From Diplosphaera chodatii (taxonomy: Eukaryota > Chlorophyta > Trebouxiophyceae > Prasiolales > Stichococcaceae), in NCBI GenBank assembly GCA_032358165.1, contig JAALGY010000041.1, positions 1,736,001-1,800,000 of the forward strand: a DNA stretch of 64,000 nt. The letters are read 5' to 3'. This document shows positions 27,806 to 37,926 of this stretch, one piece after another (within the stretch, counting starts at the first letter, position 1; every line of letters starts with the position of its first letter). The notes below the pieces were generated by a model. It searched no databases, was not told the DNA's origin, and worked only from the letters and a program-made list of their open reading frames with translations. Both the position numbers and the translations under genes were made by a program.

Positions 27806-30800
27806 TCAGAGCTCGTCGTGCTCATCCAGGCCGTCATCGAAATCAGCGCCGGCCCCACCGCCGCCGGCCTCACTGCCGCCCTCCTTGCCCTTGCTCTGCT
27901 TCAGCACGTCCTCTATGTTGACAAACTGCGGGCCGCCGCCCTTGCCACCTGTCAGGCGAACGTGCTGCATGGACTCAGCAGGCGAATGTACGACCACGGC
28001 GTGCACAGGCGGCGGGTGTACAGAGCCCACCCCACGCAGCACAAGATGGCAATGGCAGCTGCAGCGGGAGCGCACCAAACATGCCACCAGAGCCGGCGGG
28101 GCCCTTGGTCCGCACGTTCTTCAGCAGCTCCTGCATCTTGGCACGGCCGTCCGCATCCATGCCCTTCAGCAAATCCTGTCCGCAACAGCCGCACGCTTCA
28201 GGAGTGCAGTATGGAAATGTCCTGCAGGCCATTCTCTCCCCTGCTTGTCTCCCGCAGAAGCCTCGGCAAGCTCAACTTAGGACCGCAGCACGCTGGTGCA
28301 AGTGTGCAAGCGCGCATAGCATGGGGTGAGGTGGGCACGCACATCCCAGGACTTTTGGTCCTCCGCCTGCTGGTCGCCCCCCTTGGCCTCGCCCTCCGCC
28401 TTTCCAGTCCTGCCGCCACCCTTGCCTGCCGTTCCCCCGTCTGTCGCGTTGGCCGTGCCGTTGGCGGTGCCGTTGCCAGCCGCTGCCGGCGGCGGCGGGG
28501 GCTTGGGCTGGTGCGCAGCAGGAAAAGGACCAGATCAGCACCAGCAGCTGCCAGCTGCAGATGCATGTGCAAGCGACATCAGCGGTGGCGGGTGGATGCA
28601 CATGTGTGCCGCACAGCGGTCGCCTGCTTGCCCTGCACACCTTCTTCCGGTTTCTGAGCGTGGCAAAGGCCTTGCGCAGCTCGTCGAGTCGGGAGTTGGC
28701 GACCGCCGACTTGTACGCCGGCTCCTCGTGCGGCTTCCTCTTGGCCTGCGCTGCCTGCTGCTCTGCAAACCACTTTTGAAACTCCTTTACCTGCAGCACG
28801 GTGAGTGTACAAGCATTCAGAGCGTCCTGTTAGGTTCCATTCATGCCAGCCGCACAAGGCCTGTCCCAACCCTTACCACAACGCACAAACGGACTGATGT
28901 TTGGCAGGCTTTACTGAGACATCACAGACAAGTGGGACCCTTGGCACGGTGCATGCAGCAGGCGGCCACCTGCTTGCCAAAGGCGGCTGTGTCCGTCTCG
29001 TTCAGCCACGGCTTGGAGGCCGGCCAGTCGCCCAGCGCGCCCGTGGCCAGCTCCACGAAGCGGGCAGCCTTGGTGGCCAGCGCAGCCCGCGCCGCGACTT
29101 CCTGCTTCCGGAAGTCGATCGGGTCGCCCACCGTCCGCAGCTTTGTCAGCCGCGACCTGCAACACCACAGCAGCGACCTTGAGCCAGTGCATGTACGTGG
29201 CGTGACGTTGTGCTGTGCAATATGCTGCAGATGACCTTGTAGGCGGCTTCGTGTGGGTCTGAGGTATGGTGAGATTAGGCGTACTGATGCTCTGTGGCTG
29301 GCGCATTCTCGCCGGCATCATACAGCCAGTCCTCCGCATCGTTGAGCTGCGCCAGGAACTGCTCCCGCTGCTTCTCGGTCGTGACCGCCACGACTGTCTC
29401 ATCATCCTGCAGCAGCAGAAAACATAGGGGATGCACGTTGCATCGCCATGCAGCAGCCGTGCTGCGCCACCGACGAGCAGTTGGTGCGGAAGGGTTCATC
29501 CGGCAGCTGGCAACGAGTCAAAGCCCTGCCAACCTGCAGCGCGCTGCGCCGGCCGATGATGTAGGACTCCAGTTCGTTCTTGGCGCGCGCGGCAGCGCGC
29601 TTGGTGTCGTCCGCTGCCTGCAATGCCGCCATGCGCTCCCGCAGCACCTGCAGCATGCAGTGCAGGTGTCAAGGCCCCATGTACCTTGCAAACACCACAG
29701 GCACGAAGTCAAGTAGTGTCAATCTTTGACACAGTACATACCTTTCGTTGAGCGTCATTGAGGCCTGGCCGCATGAAGCCGGCCCCGCCGATCTTGAGCG
29801 GGAGGCGGAGCGTCCTCCGCCGCTCCCGCTGCACCACCATCGTCTGCGGCGCTGCGACCGTGGCGTTGCCGGCCGCCGTGGCGTTTGCTGCACCGTCTGC
29901 CGTGCCACCAGCTGTGCTGTTCTCCTTGCCTGCTGCCTTGGCCGCCTCCGCAGCCTTTGCGGGGTTGTTCTCAGACGTCGGTTTCTCCGTCATGCCGGTT
30001 TTGCTGTCTGTGGCATTGCCGGTGCCATTGGCTGTGGCGTTGGACGGGACCGGCACAGTCACATTGACCAGCTCTGTGCGCTCCAGGATCACCTCCGCCT
30101 TATCGAAGCTGACGATGCCGCTCGAGTCAGCCCTGCAACAAAGCAGACATGCACGGTGGCACAACCGCCAGCTGCAAGCACACCGGCATGTTCAGCCACC
30201 ACATGGCACGGCGCCTGATGCATTGTTATGATCCATCTCAACATGACGCTGCCATTGCTGAGCGCACCTGAAGTGCGTGCTGATCTTGCCGGTGTCATTG
30301 TATTTGGCAACAATCTCATCCAGCCCAGTCAGCTCGAAAGATGCAAGCGGTATTCTGGCGTCCTCCACCTGCAGTTAGCAAATGTAAGCACGTCAGGCCG
30401 AATGTTTAGGCAACGGAAGCACAGGGTGCCAGCAAGCAGAATTACATAGCACCGTGTTGAGCTGCTGTCCAACGATGGGTTTCTCAATCGGCAGGCATGG
30501 AGCACCTTGGCATCAGGCACGGGCGGCCCCGTAAGCAGCTGCAGCCTGATGGGGTCAGATGTGATACTGGCCAGGTGCACCACGCGCTTGGCTGGCAGCC
30601 GCTTGCCGAAGGGCAGCAACGGCTTGGGAAGGTATGCGGTGCCATTCTCATTCTGCTGCGTGCCAGGCGTCTCCTCGAGCTGCATGCGTGGTAGCGGGAT
30701 ATCCATAAGTCAGCGCACATGGACGCAGTCAGCGTTGAGCAGATGGGGCTGCTGAGAGAGCGCATGTCCATGGCATATGACCTTAGCACCAGAGCACCTG

Positions 30801-33556
30801 GAAGGCGACAGGGTATGTGACGCCGTCGGACATGCCGAACTTGCGCAGCCGGAAGGTGGTGCTGAGGTTGGCAGCGTACAGCGCGGCCCCCAGCACCACC
30901 GCCTCATCGGCATCCAGGTGCCTGCCACCGCAACAACTGCTGTCAGCGCACAGCGTGTCCAGCGATATCTTGATTTGGCAGTCGTAAGCAGTGCAACTGG
31001 TCTGCCTGCCATTTGCCTTTGAGACCATACCGTGCCACACTTCCCAGGGCTTACAACGCATGCAGCTTTGCGAGTCACGTGGCGCATCATTGAGCAGCGA
31101 CTGTGTCAAAGTGCTACAGTAGATGGAAACAGGCCACGATGCCCTGCAGGCAGACTTCCTTCAGCGCCATTGCTGCCCAGGGCTCACTTGTCCAGGGTGC
31201 GACCGCCCAGGGCTGACGACAGCGCCGCCTGGAGGCGCGGGACGCGGGTGCCGCCGCCCAGCAGCTCCACCGCGGACAGGTTTCTGGCCGCCTCCGGGTT
31301 GCGCTGCAGCAGCTCCGTCACCGGCGCCGCTGCCCTGGCAAAGAAGTCGCCTGCCAGCGCCTCGAACTCCTCCCTGTTTGACACAGTCGATCCTTGTTGG
31401 CGCACGTCCTACAACCTGCACTGCTGAAGTGGGCACCCCCGCTTTGAGGCCACGCCTATGAAAGGTCTGCACTACTTCATCGTGCTGAGTGAGTCGCACG
31501 GCATGCAGACGGCCAACGACACGAGGCAGAGAGGACATGGTGTACCGCTTGATGCGGGAGCGGAAGTCCACGCCATTGTGCAGCTCCTCCACAGACAGCG
31601 GCGCCTCGGAGTTTGCGCTCAGCACTTGCTTCGCCCGCTTGGCCTGTTCGACGATGGTGGCACCGTGAAGTCAAGAACTACATTCAGGACTGGCGAAGGT
31701 CGACTGCATGTGCACATGTACCAAGTATGATGCTTCAAGCAATTACTCTACAATGCAGTAAATCTACAATGATGCCCTACTTCAGGTGCGTGCTGCACCT
31801 GCTTTCGCAGCTTTGCGACGGCCTTGGGGTGATCCAGCACGCTGCCCTTGCCGGCCATGTGCTTCTCATCAAATTCCTTGGCAAAGTGCCTGATGAGCGC
31901 CATGTCTAGGTCCGCTGCGCCAGTGTGTGGGGCTGCATGACAAGAAGTCAGGTACATCACATGCCACCATGAAGGCTTCTGATGGTGTCCCTGTGTTTGT
32001 TCGCCAACATGCGACACTAGGGTGATGGAGCCATGGACTCTATCGGTGCGACTGCATCACGACTGTGCTGCCACGGGGGTACACGTCAAAACTAACCTGC
32101 TGCAGTGTCAACCGTCTCGAACTGGCTGTAGGTGTTCATCTTGCCGCCCTCCTTGATATCGAAGCTGGAGAACTTCACCAAGGCAGCCTGCAGCACAAAA
32201 CGTGGTGCATTCTGGCCTGCTGAGATGTGCACAGACGTCTCGTATGTGGTACCTCTGTGCTGCAGCTGAGATGTTCCCCGCATTCAGCATTGGGATTACA
32301 TGCAGGGCTTCATATGGCGCCATTGCAGGTAGTGAAGCAAGGGCAGCCACCTGCGTGCTCGATGAGCCCATGTCGTAGAACAGCACGTGCTCCGTCTTGT
32401 TTGCGAAGCTGCGCTCGATGCCGAACTGCAGGGCCGCAGCCGCATGGCTGTTGACCAGCGACAGCACATTCAGCCCCGCAAGGCCGGCAGCATCCCGCGA
32501 AGCTTGCCGCTGCGCCTGCCCAAACCATGCTGGTACCTGTACAGTCAAAAACACACAGTGTAATCGCATGTTGCCTTGTTTGCCCGCAGAGCTTCGAGTG
32601 CTGCCTAGTGTGGTATCAACGCGCCTGCATGCGACACTGTGCAACCGAGCCAGACTGCCATGCACCGCGCACCGTGAGCACCACATCAACAACTGGCGTG
32701 CCGTCTGCCGCCGCCTGTCCAAGACCCTTGGCATAGTGCAGCAGGCTCGCCTGCGCAACGTGCATGTTCTTGCATCCTCAGCACCTCCATGCGACATGAA
32801 GCCCTTCGCCTGCACATCAATCTATGCAGGGCGGCAGTTAACATGTCCCCAGCAACGCACCACTGCTTCTTCAACAGTGTATGCCTCCCCGTTCGCAGGC
32901 GCAAAGGCAACGGTCCCCCGCTCTGCGACTGGCGCTATCCTGTAAGGCAGGTGCTGCGCCTGCAGCATCTGCGCCACCTTTGGATCGTCCGCTTGCACAC
33001 CCAGGAAGTCCCGCAGCTGCACGACAGCATCACAGATGCCCATTCCTCTGCTGGTACGGCACGTGATGCGATCATGAAGCAGGTTTGGCACACGAAGAAA
33101 CAAGAGGTGCGGATATGGGAGAGCATGTGCTCAGGATCGCCAACTCAGCACCCCGCTCACCGAAGCAAACACGCGGTCAGGGTACCGAGGCTGCAGCACG
33201 GCTGCCTCCTCACCCAGCAGCCGATCGCCGTTGACGAATGCTACCTGCGACGATGTCTTGCGCTTCGACCTGCACATGCAAGAGGTCGTGGTCGCGGCGC
33301 AGCACTGCAGTCCCTGCCGGCACCGAATGGATTTCGTGCTGGCTGCAGCTGCACGAGCACAGCGCTTGCTTGGTTGCCCATGTAATTTGAGGTTCGGAGG
33401 TAGCTCTTACATTTCGTTAAGCACGATCGAGATGGGCGTGCGACCGGGCTTCACTATTGAGACCTTCAGGAATTCGCTGCCCAGATCCACAGCCAGCACT
33501 GCTGCTTGCGCTGTGCTCACCAATACACTGCAGGTGAGCAGTAGTACAACAATCAT
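27806..33556 (-). CDS. ER lumenal Hsp70 co-chaperone, GRP170/HYOU1 type, with HDEL signal
   Basis: Twenty minus-strand exons, all closing in phase, give 984 aa: 33556-33411, 33269-33161, 33016-32861, 32750-32673, 32536-32351, 32187-32097, 31932-31799, 31643-31546, 31373-31188, 30921-30798, 30679-30506, 30368-30268, 30132-29742, 29647-29534, 29406-29285, 29156-28970, 28790-28641, 28507-28343, 28175-28076, 27948-27806. A signal peptide (MIVVLLLTCSVLVSTAQA) precedes AVLAVDLGSEFLKVSIVKPG, the ATP-binding start of GRP170. Further Hsp70 blocks are VPAWFGQAQR, VLFYDMGSSSTQVAA, ELLGGGTRVPRLQ and LDADEAVVLGAALYA. The long C-terminal half and acidic/Gly tail end in HDEL, an ER-retrieval signal that the ERD2 protein could read. 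Such proteins are nucleotide-exchange factors for BiP and hold unfolded proteins. Start chosen at 33556 because it directly opens the signal peptide; an upstream in-frame ATG at 33610 would put 18 extra, polar residues ahead. Confidence 0.95.
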
Positions 33557-34538
33557 AGACGGGCCAACACGACTGTTGACCCGCCGTTCTGTTGTAGGTT
33601 GCCTGCTCATGGTGTAGTGGATCACGAGTTGCCAGCCATCAGCTGTGATTCTGACAGACGGCGTGCAGCTTGCGTGACTGCATACAAGCGTCTCGTGCAA
33701 CCGATTGTCAACTAGCCAATATGCTTCTGTGGAAGAGTGCTGCACCACTGCTCACCAGTCTCGCCTCTGTTCGACCAATGAGAACCCACCAGAACGTCTT
33801 CATGAGCGAAGACTGATCTGGTGTACGGGCATAGACAGATCTCTGTTTCAATTTGATCTTTATGTGCAGCGACTGAAGAAGGGCTGCAAGAGCCTGCTGT
33901 GGCTCTTGATCCATCTGGAGACTCTTCTGCATCAAGATCTGCTGCATGTTGACGTCGCGACTCATGCGGCGTGTGTAACGCCTATGATGGTGTTAGCAGT
34001 TCGGTGCTGGACCCGTGCATGCTTTAGTATTTGAGTGTCACAATGTGTTCCAGACAGACCGCTGTGAACTGCAGCGTAAACCAAACAATGATCCGGTCCA
34101 TTGCGCGCCTGCTTTGTCGATGCCACGTCGTCTGCATTTGCGCAGCTTCCACAGAGACGCAAATCACGTAGCATGCCAAACCGACGTTCTGCGCACAAGT
34201 TCATCAACTCACTTGCGCAGTATCTCTACCACATTGATTAGCAGACGCTTGCTCAGCTACCACGATAAAGGTCAGCATGCTGGCGTCACTTGGGCACCGT
34301 CTGACTGGTGCCGTAAGCAGAGGCAACGGTTCTGCACTGTGTTTGGGCCCTGCAAGTGTCCGCTGTTTTGCCTCATCAAACGATAGTCCAGGTAAATCGT
34401 CTGCACAGTCCTGCTCATGCCATTGATAGGTGCCATGACGATCATGTCTTCTAATCAGTGCCTGCCTGCATGCAGTGCACCGCGGAAAGAGGCGATTGAG
34501 CTGCATCCGAACCTATGTCTTGTTGACATGTCATATCG
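33557..34538. promoter_or_regulatory. Divergent promoter region between GRP170 and the SDR gene
   Basis: The neighbouring genes point away from each other, so both promoters and 5' UTRs should lie here. A small extra 5' exon of the dehydrogenase could also be present. No specific stress element was identified with confidence. Confidence 0.45.
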
Positions 34539-36048
34539 ATGGTCTGTGCAGTGTACGTGGTGTTTGGCGCGGCCGGCGGTATTGGTACTGCCCTTGTGCA
34601 GCGGCTGTCAGGGCAGCAAGGCGCCAAGGTTGTGCAGGTGCGCAATGTGCATAAACCTGACGCAATGTCCATGCACGGTAAGCCCGCTGCACGGCGGGCT
34701 GCTGTAGCACGTGCATGTCAGGCTGCGGTATCCCGCTACCTGCGCCCGGTTCATGCCAAGGCTGCAGGCGAGTGTCAATGGCGAATGCGTGCAGGTGGAT
34801 GATGCACGAGCAGGCGACCTGCAGGGCGAGGTCCATCAGGCTGATGCATCCGACTTCAACCAGGCATGTTACACACTGCTTGCGGCTGCTGTGGACCTGC
34901 CTGTGGGCTGTTAGCTGTGTCGCGTCCACGATGAGGTGCATCCAGGCAGGACATGGCCCTGGCACAGGTGGAGAAGGTGCTCAAGCAAGTGCGGGACCAG
35001 TATGATCATGTGCACGGTGTCGCAAACTGCATCGGCGATGCCAGCATCATGAAGCCAACTCACATCACATCAGAGGTGAGACGGTCGCTTGGTTGCACAT
35101 GTCAGTAAGAGCGTGGCTGAAGGCCTGGCCTTTCACATCCCTCTGTGCTTGTGGCTACACAGGACGAATACGAGCATGCGATGCGCACGAATGTCAAGAC
35201 AGCCTTCAATATCCTGAAGGTGCTTCTTCTGGGCCCATGACTGCCGCAGAATCGTAGCATGTCCAGCACCTGGTGCTGTGCTGATAGCATGTGTTAAGGG
35301 CTGCAGGCGTCTGTGCCGGTGATGATGTCAGAGGGAGGGTCCATCGTGCTGGCAACAGCGGCAATCAGCCACATGGGTGCTGCCAACCATGACATTGTTG
35401 CAGCAGCAAAGGGCGCCGTCTCCTCCCTGGCTGTCAGCGCGGCCTCCACATACAGCGCCCACAACATCAGGTGAATCTGCACATGTGCAGCACAAATGGG
35501 CATGGGGTGTGTTGACGACCGGCATCAGCACGTGACTGCAGCCTCACGACAGTGCTGACTTTGTGAAGTGGCTGCAGGATCAACTGTGTGGCGCCGGGTT
35601 TGATTCGGACCCCCATGACTGAGTCAATGACGGATGCCAAGCAAGCAAAGGATGCATCCCTGAAGGTTTGGCGACGTGCATGTCTGTACTGTTGTGGCTG
35701 AAAAGCCAGGGCAAACACATATTGTTATAGTCGGTGGACCAAAGGCAACTACTGCTGCATCTGCCCAGATGATACCACTGGGGCGGTTTGGAGAGCCAGA
35801 CGAGGCTGCAGCTGCATTCGAGTTCCTCATGCACCCAAGCAACAGCTTCATCACGGCACAGGTATGGCATGAAAGCATAGATGGGTCCCACTCTAGCCTG
35901 TGCATGCAATGATGCTGTTGCCAGAAGGTCTGGGTGCCAACAGCACTGCCTGCAACTTCTGCAGACGTTGATGGTTGATGGCGGACTTGGCACCATCCGG
36001 CCAACAACAACAGATAACGAGGCTGCCAGGAGTCAGCATGACAACTGA
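34539..36048 (+). CDS. Atypical short-chain dehydrogenase/reductase (SDR)
   Basis: Eight exons join in phase to 268 aa if the ATG at 34539 is used: 34539-34637, 34768-34863, 34950-35075, 35163-35219, 35307-35470, 35578-35665, 35769-35861, 35965-36048. The Rossmann start reads VYVVFGAAGGIGTALVQRL (GxxxGxG), followed by VHGVANCIGDASIMKP (the NAG-like motif), GGSIVLATAAIS with the conserved Ser region, and AAAKGAVSSLA. RINCVAPGLIRTPM and the final DGG motif complete the fold. The catalytic Tyr of YxxxK is not present (HDIVAAAK instead). NAD(P)-dependent oxidoreductase activity is therefore uncertain. Intron 2 appears to use a GC-AG splice pair (AACCAG then GCATGTT). A TGTGCAG just after the start ATG means an upstream exon, such as a transit peptide, cannot be excluded. 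The 3' end lies 66 bases from the next, convergent gene. Confidence 0.83.
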
Positions 36049-36114
36049 TATGTGTTCAGTCTGCTGCTTGAGCTGGTTGTTAAGTGCCGCATCTATTGGC
36101 TTGGCCTTTAGTAT

Positions 36115-37404
36115 TCACTTGCAAGACCCAATGCTATAAACTTCTGCCAGTTTGTCAGGCGGTATACCGCACTTCCAGGCACACAGGATGTACTGGTTCA
36201 ACAGAAATGTTCGTAGCAGCCCCAAACGGTCCCATCGCCGTGCTGAAACGATGATGGGCTGCGGCACAACGACTGGTGGGCTCAGTTTGCGCAGCCGCTC
36301 TGTCAAGTCCACATCCTCCAGCAGAGGCCACTCCCGGTAGCCGCCGACATCCCTGCGGCATGTCAATAGAATCATGGGACGCACTGCACGTGCGACTGGA
36401 GCAATGGTCCGTTTCTGCTCTGCAAAGTCTCTAGTGGCTGAGCCGTGTAGCACTCGCCAGCCTGGTCATGTTGCGATGAGCACCTGAAGGTTTGTCGGTC
36501 CACGAAGATGGCCTGGTCGCCATACGGTGCACCGAAAGCATGTGTGCGCCATCGTACGCCGTTGCGCACCAACCACCCCCGCAGTGAAGCATCTGCCCCA
36601 TGAAAGTGGATGCTTTCAAAGCAGCCCCACCTGCCACGACATGTGTGTAAGTCATGCTCTGCAAGTGAGACTGGGCGGGCCGCAGAACAGATCACATTCG
36701 TGCAGGCTTCATGCACGTCCACAACACACCTTGGTAGTGCGTCCGGTGCTTTGCTCAGAGCGCTGCACCAGGCGCGCTGCATTGCCTCGTCATAACTATC
36801 TGGCAATTGACTGTCAGCATGAAGGAACAGCAGCATGTCGCCATTGGCTTGCTGCGCTCCAGCATTCATCTGCCTGCCGCGGCCCTTGGAACAGCACACC
36901 ACCTGCGCAGCAAAGTGTTGCATTTCCAGTAGAGAGTTAGGCAGTGCACCTGATGATGTGATGAATCAGCACATGTGATTACGCCACCTGGGCTTTGTGA
37001 TGCTTTGCGGTCCGCACGGTGGCGTCGCTGCTGCCACCGTCAGCCACAATGATCTGTGGCTGCCTGCGGCGAGATTTGGACTGCGCTGCACTGCATCAGC
37101 ACAGTCCTGTTGTGCGTGTGCTGGGTGGTGTTCGCCCCTCAATGACATGACATCCGACATGCATGAATGGCGCATACCTGCGGATGGCCTGCGCAATCAT
37201 TGCCTCTTCATTCTGTGCGGCACCACAACAGCAATGTTACAACGAGCGCCTGCACGTTGAAAGACACCTCATATCGTGATGCCGCCCTGTACCGCGTACC
37301 AGGGCTGGTATGATGACCGACAGCCTGAAAGCCTTGGCCGCAACAAGCTGTGCCGTTGGTCTGCCATTACACCCAGCATTGTGGCCATGCGCGCCGGTTG
37401 GCAT
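36115..37404 (-). CDS. Family 2 glycosyltransferase, TIGR04283-like (bacterial type)
   Basis: Six minus-strand exons join in phase to 257 aa: 37404-37300, 37212-37178, 37063-36988, 36902-36730, 36630-36484, 36352-36115. Motifs in order are FRLSVIIPALNEEAMIAQAI, IIVADGGSSDATVRTA, GRGRQMNAGAQQANGDMLLF, LHADSQLP (a DxD-like HAD), AFGAPYGDQAIFVDRQTF, then REWPLLEDVDLTERLRKL and SARRWDRLGLLRTFLLNQY. This order and spacing match the bacterial transferase family described as rSAM/selenodomain-associated transferase 2 (TIGR04283), a GT-A fold enzyme common in cyanobacteria and proteobacteria. Substrates are unknown. The first ATG could also be 37548. It is split by introns and sits among ordinary algal genes, so any transfer would be old or organelle-derived. 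Confidence 0.86.
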
Positions 37405-37926
37405 GCAGGCCTCATCATTGCATGTGAGGCCTCTGCAGATCCGACGCCGAGCTTCATCAAGCCATGTGTTTAGCTCACAGACTCGTGCAAGCAGCCTCGG
37501 CGGTAGAAGTGGGCCGTTGCAGAAGCTGTAACGTACTGAGTGCTGCATGCCAAGCCTAGCAGTGCTGATGTTCACCGCCCGATCGCTTCTGTTGAACTTA
37601 CGTATGACTCTTTGTTGCGCTCTTGACGGCACAGCACACGAGATAATGCTATCGTGATGCTGCGACCTGCGACCCTGATCATGTACCGGCACGTGCACCG
37701 AGGGTTTGAATCTGGCACAGCTCATATCACCAGATGCAAACTTGACGCTTGACAGATTGGAACGGAACGTCGGAACCTGCCACTGATTGCCTTGCACGGT
37801 GTGCAACAGGCAAATTTGTGCCTTGCACGGATGGGCGGCAACTCTGCGGGGCATGCACAGTCTGCACCCACACCAGCTGCAAAGCGGGCCAGTGGCTCAC
37901 CAACCTCAGTACTCGAAGGTGTAGGC
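37405..37926. promoter_or_regulatory. Divergent promoter region (glycosyltransferase / coiled-coil gene)
   Basis: The flanking genes diverge, so promoters and 5' UTRs are expected here. The exact 5' limit of the plus-strand gene is uncertain, and part of this stretch may be coding. Confidence 0.4.

Noticed and set aside
27806..33556. Reading the Hsp70 gene as cytosolic HSP70/110
   Set aside because: A clear signal peptide, the sequon-rich C-terminal half and the HDEL end place it in the ER lumen as GRP170 type.
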